A DNA stretch of 64,000 bases from Pelagibius sp. CAU 1746 (GCF_039839785.1 NZ_JBDOQT010000001.1:2170001-2234000); one strand, 5' to 3'; shown: positions 33,514 through 42,464, counted from the first letter of the stretch. The notes: a model not told the origin generated them from the letters alone. Numbers and translations are program-made.

Positions 33514-34643
33514 ACCTGGCTTACCGGGATATCCGGCACAACCTCGGCCGCTTCCTGCTGACCTGCTTCGGGCTCAGCCTCCTGCTGGGAGTGGTCCTGT
33601 CCATGATCGGTATCTACCGCGGCCTGGTCGAAGACGCCCTGACGTTGGTGCGCACCCCCGGGGTCGATGTCTGGGTGGTGGAGTCCGGCACACGCGGACC
33701 TTTCGCCGAGTCCTCCCGCATTCCCGGCGACACGCGCGAAGCGATCGCCCGCCTCCAGGGCGTCGCGGCGGCCGGCAGCGTAACCTACCAGTCGGTCGAG
33801 ACGTCCTATGAAGGAAACAAGCTGCGGCTTTATGTGGTCGGCTACGAGCTTGGCCGCCCCGGCGGACCGGATCGCATCGCCGCGGGGCGCACCATCGCTC
33901 GGAGCCGTTACGAGATGGTGGCCGACAAGCGCACGCGGCTGGCGCTTGGCGACCGGGTTCCGCTGGGCCGCGACACCTTTACCGTCGTCGGCTTGACGGA
34001 GGGACAGGTCTCCTCCGGCGGCGATCCGGTCGTTTACCTCACGCTGAGGGATTCCCAGGAATTGCAGTTCGAGCTGGCTCCGCCCGCCGCGCGCCGCGCA
34101 CTCGCCCGGGGCGCCGGGGCCGGCGATACGGATACCATCAACGCGGTCGTCGCCCGCGTCTCACCGAACGTGCCGGCGGACAGCGTGGCCGCCACGGCGC
34201 GCCGGTGGAAGCATCTGGCCGCCATGACGCAGGCTGGGCAGGAAAACATACTGACCAGTTCGGTCGTGGAGCGGGCGCGCAAGCAGATCGGCCTGTTCAC
34301 GGCGATCCTTCTCGTGGTCTCCGCCGTCATCATTGCGTTGATCCTCTATACGATGACCATGGATAAGATCCGGGAGATCGCCACCCTGAAGCTGATCGGC
34401 GCGCCGGACCGGACAATCATCGGCCTGGTTCTGCAGCAGGCGCTGGCGATGGGTGTCATCGGCTTCGGCTTGGGGGCGCTCCTGATCGCAACCATCAAGG
34501 ACTTCTTTCCGCGCCGTGTCGTGCTGCAGCCGGAGGACGGACTGGCGCTCGCCGCAGTGGTCATTCTGGTCTGCATCCTCTCAAGCGGTCTCGGCGTACG
34601 GTTTGCCCTCAAGGTCGATCCGGCGACGGCGCTGGGAGGTTGA
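33510..34643 (+). CDS. FtsX/MacB-type ABC exporter permease
   Basis: A 377-residue permease with one N-terminal helix (about 18-38), a periplasmic MacB-like domain (40-235, with a GVDVWVVESGTRGPF start) and three C-terminal helices with the FtsX core (ILLVVSAVIIALILYTMTMDKIREIATLKLIGAPDRTI). Unlike classic transporters these machines use ATP to drive periplasmic movements and export lipids, drugs or peptides. It overlaps the adaptor gene by 4 bp and is followed at once by its ATPase. Confidence 0.88.
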   Translation: MNLAYRDIRHNLGRFLLTCFGLSLLLGVVLSMIGIYRGLVEDALTLVRTPGVDVWVVESGTRGPFAESSRIPGDTREAIARLQGVAAAGSVTYQSVETSYEGNKLRLYVVGYELGRPGGPDRIAAGRTIARSRYEMVADKRTRLALGDRVPLGRDTFTVVGLTEGQVSSGGDPVVYLTLRDSQELQFELAPPAARRALARGAGAGDTDTINAVVARVSPNVPADSVAATARRWKHLAAMTQAGQENILTSSVVERARKQIGLFTAILLVVSAVIIALILYTMTMDKIREIATLKLIGAPDRTIIGLVLQQALAMGVIGFGLGALLIATIKDFFPRRVVLQPEDGLALAAVVILVCILSSGLGVRFALKVDPATALGG

Positions 34644-34645
34644 TC

Positions 34646-35386
34646 GTGAGTGCGAGGTCCCGAAAAGTACCTCTCGTCCAAGTGAGCGATATCTCGAAGC
34701 ACTTCGGGGAAGGCGAAACCCGCGTCGATGCCCTGCGCGACGTGAGTCTGGAGGTCTATCCGGGGGAGGTGGTTGCGCTGCTCGGCCCCAGCGGGTCCGG
34801 CAAGACGACGCTGCTGAACGTCATTGGCTGTATCCTGGAACCGAACCGCGGCCGGATGGCGCTGGACGGCGAAACGGTCTACGACGGGCGTTGGCTGCGT
34901 TCCGACTTGCGCCGGCTGCGTTTGGAGAAGGTTGGCTTCATCTTTCAGTTCCACAACCTCCTGCCCTTTCTCAACAGTGCCGACAACGTGGCGGTGGTGC
35001 TCAATCTGGCGGGGTTCGACGCGGTCGAGGCCAGGAAGCGCGCAACCGAACTTCTTGACTATCTGGACGTCGGGCACCGCAAGGAGGCAATGCCCTCCAA
35101 GCTGTCCGGAGGCGAGGCCCAGAGAGTCGCGATCGCCCGGGCGCTCGCCAACCGGCCCCGGATCATACTGGCCGACGAGCCTACCGCGGCGCTGGATTCG
35201 CAGCGTGCGGGGATCGTCATGGACCTGTTGCGGAAAGTGGCGGCCGAACAGGACGCCGCGATCCTGGCCGTCACGCATGACGAAAAGATATTCGATCGCT
35301 TCGACCGCCTGTTCCATCTGAGAGACGGCCGGCTGGAAACCGCGATGGAGTACGACGCCGGGCGGTCGAGCCAAGTTGACGCCTGA
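34646..35386 (+). CDS. ABC exporter ATPase, LolD/MacB type
   Basis: A 246-residue ATPase. Walker A is GPSGSGKTTLL (about 48-58), the Q-loop is FIFQFHNLLPFLN, the signature LSGGEAQRVAIARAL, Walker B IILADEPTAALD and the switch His in VTHDEKIF. The start is the GTG at 34646, six nt after GGAGG; the TTG at 34640 would overlap that site. It pairs with the FtsX-like permease and HlyD adaptor as a three-part exporter of unknown cargo. Confidence 0.9.
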   Translation: MSARSRKVPLVQVSDISKHFGEGETRVDALRDVSLEVYPGEVVALLGPSGSGKTTLLNVIGCILEPNRGRMALDGETVYDGRWLRSDLRRLRLEKVGFIFQFHNLLPFLNSADNVAVVLNLAGFDAVEARKRATELLDYLDVGHRKEAMPSKLSGGEAQRVAIARALANRPRIILADEPTAALDSQRAGIVMDLLRKVAAEQDAAILAVTHDEKIFDRFDRLFHLRDGRLETAMEYDAGRSSQVDA

Positions 35387-35476
35387 CGCGTGGCGACGTT
35401 TCTTGGGCGGTTTACCGCCGGCCTCGTTCATCTCCGCGCAGCGGAAGCCGCGGTTTCCGGTTTCCGATGTGCTTTC

Positions 35477-35653
35477 TTACTTCGGGAAGGGGGCGCCCCA
35501 CACGCTCTGGACCGGCGGGGATGCTTCCGCGCCGGGGCCGGCCGAGAGCTTGGCACCGCATTTCGGGCAGTTGCTGACGTGCCCAGCCGGCTTGGGGTAC
35601 TCAGCTGCGCACTCCGGACAGGTCTGCTTCGCGTTGCTGCGTGAGGTGATCAT
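35477..35653 (-). CDS. 58-residue double zinc-ribbon protein
   Basis: A short frame, MITSRSNAKQTCPECAAEYP, with two CxxC pairs: TCPECA (residues 11-16) and NCPKCG (29-34). The four Cys with 14-residue spacing form a zinc ribbon. AAGGAA lies 7 nt before the ATG. The tail is Pro/Gly-rich. It is the last of a run of very small minus-strand genes. Such ribbons often bind nucleic acid or protein, but no function can be assigned. Confidence 0.7.
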   Translation of the reverse strand: MITSRSNAKQTCPECAAEYPKPAGHVSNCPKCGAKLSAGPGAEASPPVQSVWGAPFPK

Positions 35654-35709
35654 TTCTTCGGTTCCTTAGATGGCCGAAAGGCTCCGCGAGAGGCGGCTCC
35701 GGGAACGCT

Positions 35710-35928
35710 TCACCGCGCCGCGAGATCTTCTATGACCCGCACGACGGATCGCGGATGCCCCGTCGAATCGACCTCCGCTTCGCCCCTCTGGGCGAGTGTG
35801 TGGTAGGTGGCGAGCGGCAGCATCACAGCTATCTGCGTGACCTTGCCCTGTGGCGGCGCGTACCATGCGGCCCCCGCGACCATGGCCGCCATGAGGATCA
35901 TTACCGAAAGGGGGCGTGACATTCGCAT
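35710..35928 (-). CDS. Small exported or membrane-anchored protein
   Basis: A 72-residue protein, MRMSRPLSVMILMAAMVAGAAWY, with one N-terminal hydrophobic segment (8-23) that may be an uncleaved signal, then a short soluble part (QGKVTQIAVMLPLATYHTLAQRGEAEV) ending with RSVVRVIEDLAAR. GGAGAG precedes by 11 nt; an upstream ATG at 35949 is also possible. It follows the 89-residue gene by 17 bp. Family unknown. Confidence 0.55.
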   Translation of the reverse strand: MRMSRPLSVMILMAAMVAGAAWYAPPQGKVTQIAVMLPLATYHTLAQRGEAEVDSTGHPRSVVRVIEDLAAR

Positions 35929-35945
35929 TCGTGAATTCTCTCCAA

Positions 35946-36215
35946 TCAATCGTGGGCTCCATTGCAGTCGCGCCGCAACGCCTGGTCCAGCTCCTCCGGA
36001 TCGACGGTCATCGCCCGCGTCAGGTGAGGAAGCCCGGATTCCGCCTGCAGGCGGAGCACCGTCGAGATGCGGCGGTAGGCGGCATAGGACAGGCCGCCAA
36101 TAAGTTCTTCTTCGGTTTCCACAAGGTAGTCGCCGGCAGGCAGCACCTCATCGAGCCCTGCAAGAACGAAAGGCCGTTGGAAGGTAACCGTCTTCTCGAT
36201 GATGCGGGTGGTCAT
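35946..36215 (-). CDS. Small conserved protein, unknown function
   Basis: An 89-residue soluble protein: TRIIEKTVTFQRPFVLAGLDEVLPAGDYLVETEEELIGGLSYAAYRRISTVLRL. The pattern of a strand pair, then PAGDYxVETEEE, a conserved YxxYRR and a terminal DPEELDQAL is common in rhizobial and rhodospirillalean small proteins. The function of that family is not known to me. It is in the same small-gene run as its neighbours. Confidence 0.75.
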   Translation of the reverse strand: MTTRIIEKTVTFQRPFVLAGLDEVLPAGDYLVETEEELIGGLSYAAYRRISTVLRLQAESGLPHLTRAMTVDPEELDQALRRDCNGAHD

Positions 36216-36277
36216 CGATTGTGCGTCACATGCGCCGGCGAGGGTGGCGGAGGGGGCAGCCCCCTCCGGTCCGCTGC

Positions 36278-36424
36278 CTAGGACTTGGGCGTCGGCGCGG
36301 CTTCCGTGGGCTTCTGCGTGGGCTGAGCCGCCGGGTTCTCGGCGGGAGTGGCTTCCTTGGGATTCTCGGTACTGCCGGTTTTGCCCGCTGCGTCCTGATC
36401 GGAGGAGAATTTCTTAAACGACAT
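36278..36424 (-). CDS. 48-residue polar low-complexity protein
   Basis: A short frame, MSFKKFSSDQDAAGKTGSTE, then a Pro/Glu/Ala/Thr-rich tail without hydrophobic residues, ending TEAAPTPKS. Similar MSFKKFSxxQ proteins are widely seen in alphaproteobacteria and are probably disordered. It sits at the head of the run of tiny minus-strand genes and next to an AT-rich promoter-like stretch. Confidence 0.6.
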   Translation of the reverse strand: MSFKKFSSDQDAAGKTGSTENPKEATPAENPAAQPTQKPTEAAPTPKS

Positions 36425-36958
36425 GTGAAGCGCCTTTCGTGATGCCGGCAGTGATTTGCCGTTAGGTATTATGTGGATATAACGAGACGTAATTTCAATG
36501 AGTAGGCAAAATATTATTATAACAAGTATAGTGATAATCTGTTTTTAGCTAATGTAATATTGAATAATTTCTTGGATTTTCCTCAATTACCAGCGTGTGT
36601 ATTTTTAGTAACATTGCGCGGTAGGCGCCGGTCTATGCTCCGGCCCTGGCAGAGTAAGCTGTGGTGGTCTCCTGCCTGCCGTGTCTGGAAGGTCGCGAAG
36701 CGAATCTCTTCTGGGCGCTGCTTGACGGCGGGCATTTGTAACTGTGACGAGGCGTCGAGCCGGAGGGACAGTCGCGGGCCCTTGGCTGCGCCCGGGAGGG
36801 GAACGATGCAACTGCTATAGGGTTAGGCGGCTCACTTATCGGTGGCGCCGGCGGGCCGCAAGGCGGCTCTCGTCTCCAAATCTGCCGGCCATGGGTGCGC
36901 CGGGGGCTGCGCTCAAGTGGAAGTGTCGAAGCAAGGCAGCCTGTTCGTTGAGGTAGCG
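36425..36958. other. 534-bp intergenic region with an AT-rich stretch
   Basis: No gene seen. From about 36460 to 36600 the DNA is strongly AT-rich (ATATTATTATAACAAG and similar), in sharp contrast to its surroundings, and is the likely promoter for the small minus-strand genes. The right part (36620-36950) is GC-rich with no convincing frame ahead of the ExoD-type gene. Confidence 0.5.
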
Positions 36959-37528
36959 ATGCGCGTTCCGACGTCGATCATTCTGGAAGGCCTGCTGCGT
37001 GACGCCCCGAGCGACGTGACGCTGGAGTGGATCGTCGCGAATTTGAAGGAGCGTTCCTTTGGCATCGTGATGTTGTTGATCGCTCTTGTGGGTCTGGTGC
37101 CGGGACTTTCGCCCGTCGTCGGCATCCTGCTTGCAATTCCGGCCGTTCAGATGATCCTGGGACGCAACGAACCCCTTCTTCCCCGCCGGCTTGCCGCGCG
37201 CCGCATCTCGCAGATCCGGCTCCGGCGCATCCTTAGGCGCCTGATTCCTGTGGTTAAGCGCTTGGAGCGGATCATTCGACCGCGATGGGCCATGCCGTTC
37301 GAGACGACCAAGCGGGCTGTCGGATTCGTCATCCTTCTGCTGGGCGCGACTCTTCTTGTCCCGGTTCCCCTGAGCAACATCGTTCCCACCCTCGCAATCA
37401 TGCTGCTCGCTTTTGCGTTCCTGGAGGAAGACGGTCTCCTGCTGTGCGTCGCCCTGACCGCCGCGGCGGTCTCGTTTGCGGTCACCGCCGCCGCGATCTG
37501 GGGAACCATAGAGGCCAGTAGACTCTGA
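36959..37528 (+). CDS. ExoD-family membrane protein
   Basis: A 189-residue membrane protein. The N-terminus RVPTSIILEGLLRDAPSDVTLEWIVANLKERSFGIVMLLIALVGLVPG is the ExoD signature, followed by more helices to about residue 185. ExoD proteins are required for normal exopolysaccharide in rhizobia, by an unknown mechanism. The ATG at 36959 with GAGG 8 nt ahead is preferred to upstream starts. Not in an operon with its neighbours. Confidence 0.8.
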   Translation: MRVPTSIILEGLLRDAPSDVTLEWIVANLKERSFGIVMLLIALVGLVPGLSPVVGILLAIPAVQMILGRNEPLLPRRLAARRISQIRLRRILRRLIPVVKRLERIIRPRWAMPFETTKRAVGFVILLLGATLLVPVPLSNIVPTLAIMLLAFAFLEEDGLLLCVALTAAAVSFAVTAAAIWGTIEASRL

Positions 37529-37579
37529 CGACCGGAATCTGCCCGCCGAAGGCGCCGTCACTTGTGCCCGTTTGCCCGG

Positions 37580-39499
37580 CTATTCCCCGGCGAACCACAG
37601 AGTGTCCATGCGGTAGCGGCCGAAGTAGGCGCCGGGCTCGTAGAGGTAGTCGGCCTTGTCCGGCAGGTTGCGCAAGCGCGGGTCGGCGGCGACCGGCTGC
37701 TGCACGGAGCCCAGCAGGCCGATGGTGAAGACCTGGTCGGCGTGGATCTCCAGCATCTGCTGCCAGATACTGGCGCGCGTGGCCTGGTCGGTGGCGAGAC
37801 GCCAGTCCTCGAAGAGCGCCAGCAGCCGGCGTGCCGCCGGCAGCCCCGGGGCTTCCCCGGCGCTGCCGCCGGACTCGTAGTGCAGTCCCCAGAGCGGCCA
37901 GTTGTTCTGCTTCTCGCTGGTGGGTGCCAGTTCCTCCGGCGACATGGCCGGTCTCGCCAGGCCGTTGGCCAGGCCGTAGAAGACGCTCATCAGCGTGGCG
38001 CCGCTGCCGATGCGCTGGCGCGCGGCCTGGCGCGGCTGGCTGCGCACCAGGACGGCGATGCCGATCTTGGCCCACTGGGCCTTGATCAGCTCCAGGGCGT
38101 CGGTCTCGGCCGGGTCGACCTCGGCGGTCTCGATCACCAGCTCGGCGCGCCGGCCGTCGGGCAGATGGCGGATGCCGTCGGGGTCCTTCCAGATCATGCC
38201 CAGGGAGTCGAGCAGTTCGTTGGCCCGCTCCGGGTCGTAAGCCGCCCAGGCCCTGCGGCCGTCTTCCTTGTAGAGCGGCGAGCCCGGCAGCAGGGTGTTG
38301 GCGCCGGGCAGGGCGGTGCCCTGGTAGAGCACTTGGTTCAGCTCCTTGCGGTCGATGCCCAGCGACAGCGCCCGGCGGAAGCGGGCTTCGCGCAGCACGT
38401 CGCGCCAGCCGGGCGACGCGGCGTTGAGGTTGGGATAGAGCGCCAGCTGCGAGCCGCGCCCGATGGGCCAGAGGTGGAGCCTCAGCCGGCCCTCCTTCTC
38501 CGCCTGCTTCAACACCGCGCCGTCCTGGAAGGTCAGACCGCGGGCCTGCAGGCCGACCTCGCCGGCGGCGGTCTTGGCGGGAATGAGGCGCGGTTCCGTG
38601 CGGTCCAGGATCACCTCGTCGATGTAGGGCAGTTGGCGGCCCTCGCCGTCGACCCGGTGGAAATAGGGATTGCGCCTGGCGACGAAACGCTCGGCCGGCG
38701 GCATCGAGGTGTTGACCCAGGGCTGCAGCGTGGGAAGCTCCGGGTTGTCGAAGAAGAACATCCGGTCCTTGCGGCGGAACAGTTCGGCCCAGGACGCGAG
38801 GCCGATGGCTGCGGCCTGGCGGTTCAGCTCTTCCGCCGGCGCGTGCCGGGCGTGGAACCGCTTCAGGTAGTGGGCCGGCCGGTAGATGAACAGCGGCGAG
38901 GCGGCGGCCAGGGTCGGCAGGAAGCGCGGATTGGGCGCCGGCCAGGAAAACCTTACCTGCGTGGCGTCGACGACCTCCACCTTGGGCGGCTGACCGCCGG
39001 CCAGCAGTTCCGGCGGCAGACCGCGCGGCGAGACCTCGGCGTTGCTGGCCACGTCCTCCCACCAGAAGCGGATGTCCTCCGTCGTGAAGGGTGTGCCGTC
39101 GGACCAGCGATGACCCTCGCGCAGGGTGAGGGTAAAGACCTTCTCGTCCTGCACCTGGACGTCGTGCAGGATGTCCGGCACCAGCTCCAACTCCTCGTTC
39201 CAGACCACCAGGCGGGCGTAGCCGAAGAGCGCCAGGTCGCGGGCGTCGCGTCCGCCGCGCGCCAGCATGACGAGGCTGCCGCCGTAGCGCCCGCTCCGCC
39301 AATCCTCGCGCTCCGGCAGGTCGCGGCGCGGCGCGGCGGGCAGGCGTTCGGCCAGCGGCGGCAGGTCGCCGGCGGCCAGGCCAAAGCGCAGGGCCGGCGG
39401 CTCGGGAGCCGGCGCGGGGGCAGGGGTCTGCTGGGCGGCGGCGGGCAGCGCAAGCGCGCCGCCGAGGCCGAGAACGAAGACAAGGGTCTGGAATCGCAT
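37580..39499 (-). CDS. Peptide/nickel-type ABC substrate-binding protein
   Basis: A 639-residue solute-binding family 5 protein. Signal peptide MRFQTLVFVLGLGGALALPAAAQQ, then the family landmarks FTLTLREGHRWSDGTPFTTEDIRFWWEDV (about 130-158) and a Pro-rich linker near the start. It binds peptides or similar ligands in the periplasm and hands them to a permease. No permease genes flank it, so it acts with a transporter encoded elsewhere. A decayed copy of its 3' end is at 31472-31570. Confidence 0.87.
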   Translation of the reverse strand: MRFQTLVFVLGLGGALALPAAAQQTPAPAPAPEPPALRFGLAAGDLPPLAERLPAAPRRDLPEREDWRSGRYGGSLVMLARGGRDARDLALFGYARLVVWNEELELVPDILHDVQVQDEKVFTLTLREGHRWSDGTPFTTEDIRFWWEDVASNAEVSPRGLPPELLAGGQPPKVEVVDATQVRFSWPAPNPRFLPTLAAASPLFIYRPAHYLKRFHARHAPAEELNRQAAAIGLASWAELFRRKDRMFFFDNPELPTLQPWVNTSMPPAERFVARRNPYFHRVDGEGRQLPYIDEVILDRTEPRLIPAKTAAGEVGLQARGLTFQDGAVLKQAEKEGRLRLHLWPIGRGSQLALYPNLNAASPGWRDVLREARFRRALSLGIDRKELNQVLYQGTALPGANTLLPGSPLYKEDGRRAWAAYDPERANELLDSLGMIWKDPDGIRHLPDGRRAELVIETAEVDPAETDALELIKAQWAKIGIAVLVRSQPRQAARQRIGSGATLMSVFYGLANGLARPAMSPEELAPTSEKQNNWPLWGLHYESGGSAGEAPGLPAARRLLALFEDWRLATDQATRASIWQQMLEIHADQVFTIGLLGSVQQPVAADPRLRNLPDKADYLYEPGAYFGRYRMDTLWFAGE

Positions 39500-39614
39500 G
39501 GCCTTCTTATAGCTTTTCGCCGCTCCGGGACCAAATGAAGTCTCCGGCCCCACGGGTTGCCCGGGAAGGGGCCGCACCCTTGCGGGCGCCGGTTCCGGGC
39601 TTCATATTTCCCTC

Positions 39615-40571
39615 ATGAGCAAGCAAGACGACGATAGGCCGGCCCCGCGCCGGCTCCGCAAGGGCCAGGCCAAGGCCGGCGAGGCCGCCCTGGCCGAATT
39701 CGAGCTGCGTCCCGACCCCGACGATCCGCGCCTCACCGAGCGCGTCGAGGGCGTCGATCAGGACGGCAAGGCGGTGGAGACCGCCGTGGTGGTGGAGCGT
39801 CCGCTGACCCTGTTCCTCAACGGGCAGGAGATCGTCACCATGATGACCATCGGCGACTATCCCGACTATCTCGCCGTCGGCTACCTGCTCAATCAGAACA
39901 TGCTGCGCCCCGACGACGTGATCGAGGGCATCGACTACGACGAGGAACTGGAGGTCGTGGTCGTGCGCACCGAGCGCGAGACCGACTACGAGGAAAAGCT
40001 GAAGAAGAAGGTGCGCACCTCCGGCTGCGCGCAGGGCACGGTCTTCGGCGATCTCATGGAGAAGTTCGAGACGGTGAAGCTGCCGCGGGACGCGGTGCTC
40101 AAGACGTCCTGGCTGGCCAGCCTCTCGAAGAAGATCAACGCCGCGCCCAGCCTCTACCTGGAGGCCGGGGCGATCCACGGCTGCGTGCTGTGCCAGGGCG
40201 ACCGCCCGCTGCTCTACATGGAGGACGTCGGCCGCCATAACGCCGTCGACAAGATCGCCGGCTACATGCTGCTGCACAACGTCAGTCCCGAGGACAAGAT
40301 CTTCTACACCACCGGCCGCCTGACCTCGGAGATGGTGATCAAGACCGTGCAGATGGGCATCCCCATCCTGGTCTCGCGCTCCGGCTTCACCGCCTGGGGC
40401 GTCGACCTGGCCAGGCAGGCGGGCCTCACTCTGGTGGGCCGCGCCAAGGGTAAGCGCTTCGTCGCCCTCGCTGGGATCGAACGCCTGGTCTTCGACCACG
40501 ACCCGGAGTCTCTGGAAGACGAAGACCCGCGCCACCAGCGCAAGTCCGGCCGCGCCGATGACGCGGCGTGA
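39615..40571 (+). CDS. fdhD: FdhD, formate dehydrogenase sulfur carrier
   Basis: A 318-residue protein that transfers sulfur from a desulfurase to the molybdenum cofactor of formate dehydrogenase. It has the N-terminal core ERPLTLFLNGQEIVTMMTIGDYPDYLAVGYLLNQ, the redox/sulfur-transfer Cys in TSGCAQGT and HGCVLC, and GRHNAVDKIAGY near the cofactor site. It precedes mobA by 12 bp in the same direction, so cofactor finishing and insertion are co-expressed. No formate dehydrogenase subunit is in the window. Confidence 0.92.
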   Translation: MSKQDDDRPAPRRLRKGQAKAGEAALAEFELRPDPDDPRLTERVEGVDQDGKAVETAVVVERPLTLFLNGQEIVTMMTIGDYPDYLAVGYLLNQNMLRPDDVIEGIDYDEELEVVVVRTERETDYEEKLKKKVRTSGCAQGTVFGDLMEKFETVKLPRDAVLKTSWLASLSKKINAAPSLYLEAGAIHGCVLCQGDRPLLYMEDVGRHNAVDKIAGYMLLHNVSPEDKIFYTTGRLTSEMVIKTVQMGIPILVSRSGFTAWGVDLARQAGLTLVGRAKGKRFVALAGIERLVFDHDPESLEDEDPRHQRKSGRADDAA

Positions 40572-40583
40572 GTCGGTTCAGCG

Positions 40584-41213
40584 ATGACAGATAAGCGTAA
40601 CGTCGCCGGCGTGCTGCTGGCGGGCGGATTGTCGCGGCGCATGGGCGGCGGCGACAAATGCCTGCGCGACCTGGGCGGCCGGCCGATCCTGGCGCGCATC
40701 ATCGAGCGCGCGGCCCCGCAGGTGGGCGAACTGGTGCTGAACGCCAACGGCGACCCGGCGCGCTTCGCGGACTTCGGCCTGCCGGTCGCCGCCGACGTGG
40801 TGGAGGGCTACGCCGGGCCGTTGGCCGGGGTGCTGACCGGCCTCGACTGGGCGGCGGAAAACGCGCCCGGCGCGGAATGGCTGGCGAGCTTCGCCTGTGA
40901 CGCGCCCTTCTTCCCGGAAAATATGGTGGAGAAGATGCTGGCGGCCATCGGTGCGGAAGGCGCGGACCTGGCCTGCGCCGTCACCCACGGCCGCAGCCAC
41001 CCGGTCTTCGGCCTCTGGCCCCTCAGCCTGCGCGAGGACCTGCGCAGAGCGATGGTCGAGGAGGAAATTCGCAAGGTCGACCTCTGGACCGCGCGCTACA
41101 GGCTGGTCGAGATAGGTTTCCCGGACATGGAGACCTCCGCCGGCCCCCTCGACCCCTTCTTCAACACCAACCGTCCGGAAGACCTGGACGAGGCGGCAAG
41201 GCACCTGGGGTAG
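40584..41213 (+). CDS. mobA: Molybdenum cofactor guanylyltransferase MobA
   Basis: A 209-residue nucleotidyltransferase that adds GMP to molybdopterin to form MGD for bis-MGD enzymes such as formate dehydrogenase. The N-terminal LAGGLSRRMGGGDKCL is the GTP-binding loop with the catalytic Lys, then DVVEGYAGPLAGVLTGLDWA and the metal-binding FACDAPFFP. Its stop codon is only 9 bp from the left end of the inserted element at 41222. Confidence 0.93.
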   Translation: MTDKRNVAGVLLAGGLSRRMGGGDKCLRDLGGRPILARIIERAAPQVGELVLNANGDPARFADFGLPVAADVVEGYAGPLAGVLTGLDWAAENAPGAEWLASFACDAPFFPENMVEKMLAAIGAEGADLACAVTHGRSHPVFGLWPLSLREDLRRAMVEEEIRKVDLWTARYRLVEIGFPDMETSAGPLDPFFNTNRPEDLDEAARHLG

Positions 41214-41221
41214 GGGGCCTG

Positions 41222-41237
41222 TGTGGCGTCTCACATA
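41222..41237 (+). repeat. Left terminal inverted repeat of the Gabija-carrying element
   Basis: TGTGGCGTCTCACATA, the exact reverse complement of 44340-44355. A second copy of the inner part (TCTCACATAAG) follows at 41249-41259. TGT at the outer edge is typical of transposon ends. Confidence 0.85.
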
Positions 41238-41324
41238 AAGACGCAGAATCTCACATAAGTCCGTTGAGTGACGCCAGCCAGACAACCAAGGCATCGTGAT
41301 TTTGCCGCCAGAAATTCGCAGCGC

Positions 41325-42464
41325 CTATGTATACAGAGAGAAACCAGCAGGAAGCTCTGCTTCATCAATATTTGCTACAACCGCGACGCTGTACCGCGCA
41401 CGCGTGAGGGCAACATAGAGCTTCGCACGCGTCTGCGGCTTGAGTTTCTGATCGGGATTTAACAGCCATCGGAGCATATCTTGAGTTGGAAGTATGATTC
41501 CCCGGTCAAATCCAAGGCCTTTTGATTCTCCGAAATTCATGGCCGGAAATCGTCGATCGATCCCCTTAGCGGTGACGTTGTCGCGCAACTGAATTGGTCG
41601 GAAGGCCTCCATGTAGCGGCCATAGTCTATCGGCCTGACTATGAAGACGCCTGACCCATCTACCTCGATGTCGCGACATGCATCACACGTGCAGGCAGTG
41701 CTCGGTCTCAAGTCTGGGTATAGCTTGGAGGCAAGGCTGCATATCTCGCCGCAGTTACGATGCGAGACGTTCAAACTGACATCGTCTATTTCAACGGCAA
41801 CCTTTTTTGGTAGCTCTTTTCTCAGGAACTGGACCAGCTTTCCATCCGCGTACTTCTTGTGTTTGGACTCATTGTGAGTCAGGTACGTCACTTGCCGTGG
41901 ATCACCGACAAGTAGTATTCGAGAGGCGCTTCTGAAAAGCAGTACGAGGATGTCGAGATCGTAGCCAGCAAGGTCTTGCACCTCATCGACAAAAATGTGT
42001 CCAAAGATTCTACTGATGCGATCTATCACATCTCCGCCCGAGGCCTTGTTACAGCGCACGACCAGCTTGGCCAACTTGTCAGAATAAATCTGGTGGTGGC
42101 TATCAAAAAAGTGATCCTCGAACTCATCCTCACGCCAACGCACCGGTTTGCCCATACTATTATAGTAGCGCACAGCAGACGGGCCCGAGACGAGTAACAT
42201 TCCTCTTACAGGAAACTCAAAAAGTCCACCTTGAAAAGGTTTTACGCCATGATTGATGAGGAATGTGAACCACGTCATCACCACGATGTTTGGGGGGATG
42301 TGACCATTGATCTCAAGTATCTTCTGTTTGATTTCCGCTTCGTTTGACTGAGTGTATGTTGTGATCAGGACATTGTCGTCCTTCACCTTGAGTGCCTCGC
42401 GAACCAGATAAGTAGTCTTTCCCGAACCTGCGGCTGCGATGACAACTTTGTTCGACGCCGTCAT
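41325..42464 (-). CDS. UvrD-like helicase, GajB-like
   Basis: A 379-residue superfamily 1 helicase. Motif I is AAAGSGKTTYLV (residues 10-21), Ia TYTQSNEAEIKQKI, II FVDEVQDL, III ILLVGDPRQVTYL, IV near VSHRNCGEICSLA, V KGLGFDRGIIL and VI KLYVALTRARYSVAVV; all essential motifs are present although it is shorter than a normal GajB. A CDACRDI pair of Cys lies mid-protein. The start overlaps the nuclease stop by 3 bp (ATGA). With the adjacent OLD nuclease it matches the Gabija defence architecture. Confidence 0.85.
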   Translation of the reverse strand: MTASNKVVIAAAGSGKTTYLVREALKVKDDNVLITTYTQSNEAEIKQKILEINGHIPPNIVVMTWFTFLINHGVKPFQGGLFEFPVRGMLLVSGPSAVRYYNSMGKPVRWREDEFEDHFFDSHHQIYSDKLAKLVVRCNKASGGDVIDRISRIFGHIFVDEVQDLAGYDLDILVLLFRSASRILLVGDPRQVTYLTHNESKHKKYADGKLVQFLRKELPKKVAVEIDDVSLNVSHRNCGEICSLASKLYPDLRPSTACTCDACRDIEVDGSGVFIVRPIDYGRYMEAFRPIQLRDNVTAKGIDRRFPAMNFGESKGLGFDRGIILPTQDMLRWLLNPDQKLKPQTRAKLYVALTRARYSVAVVANIDEAELPAGFSLYT

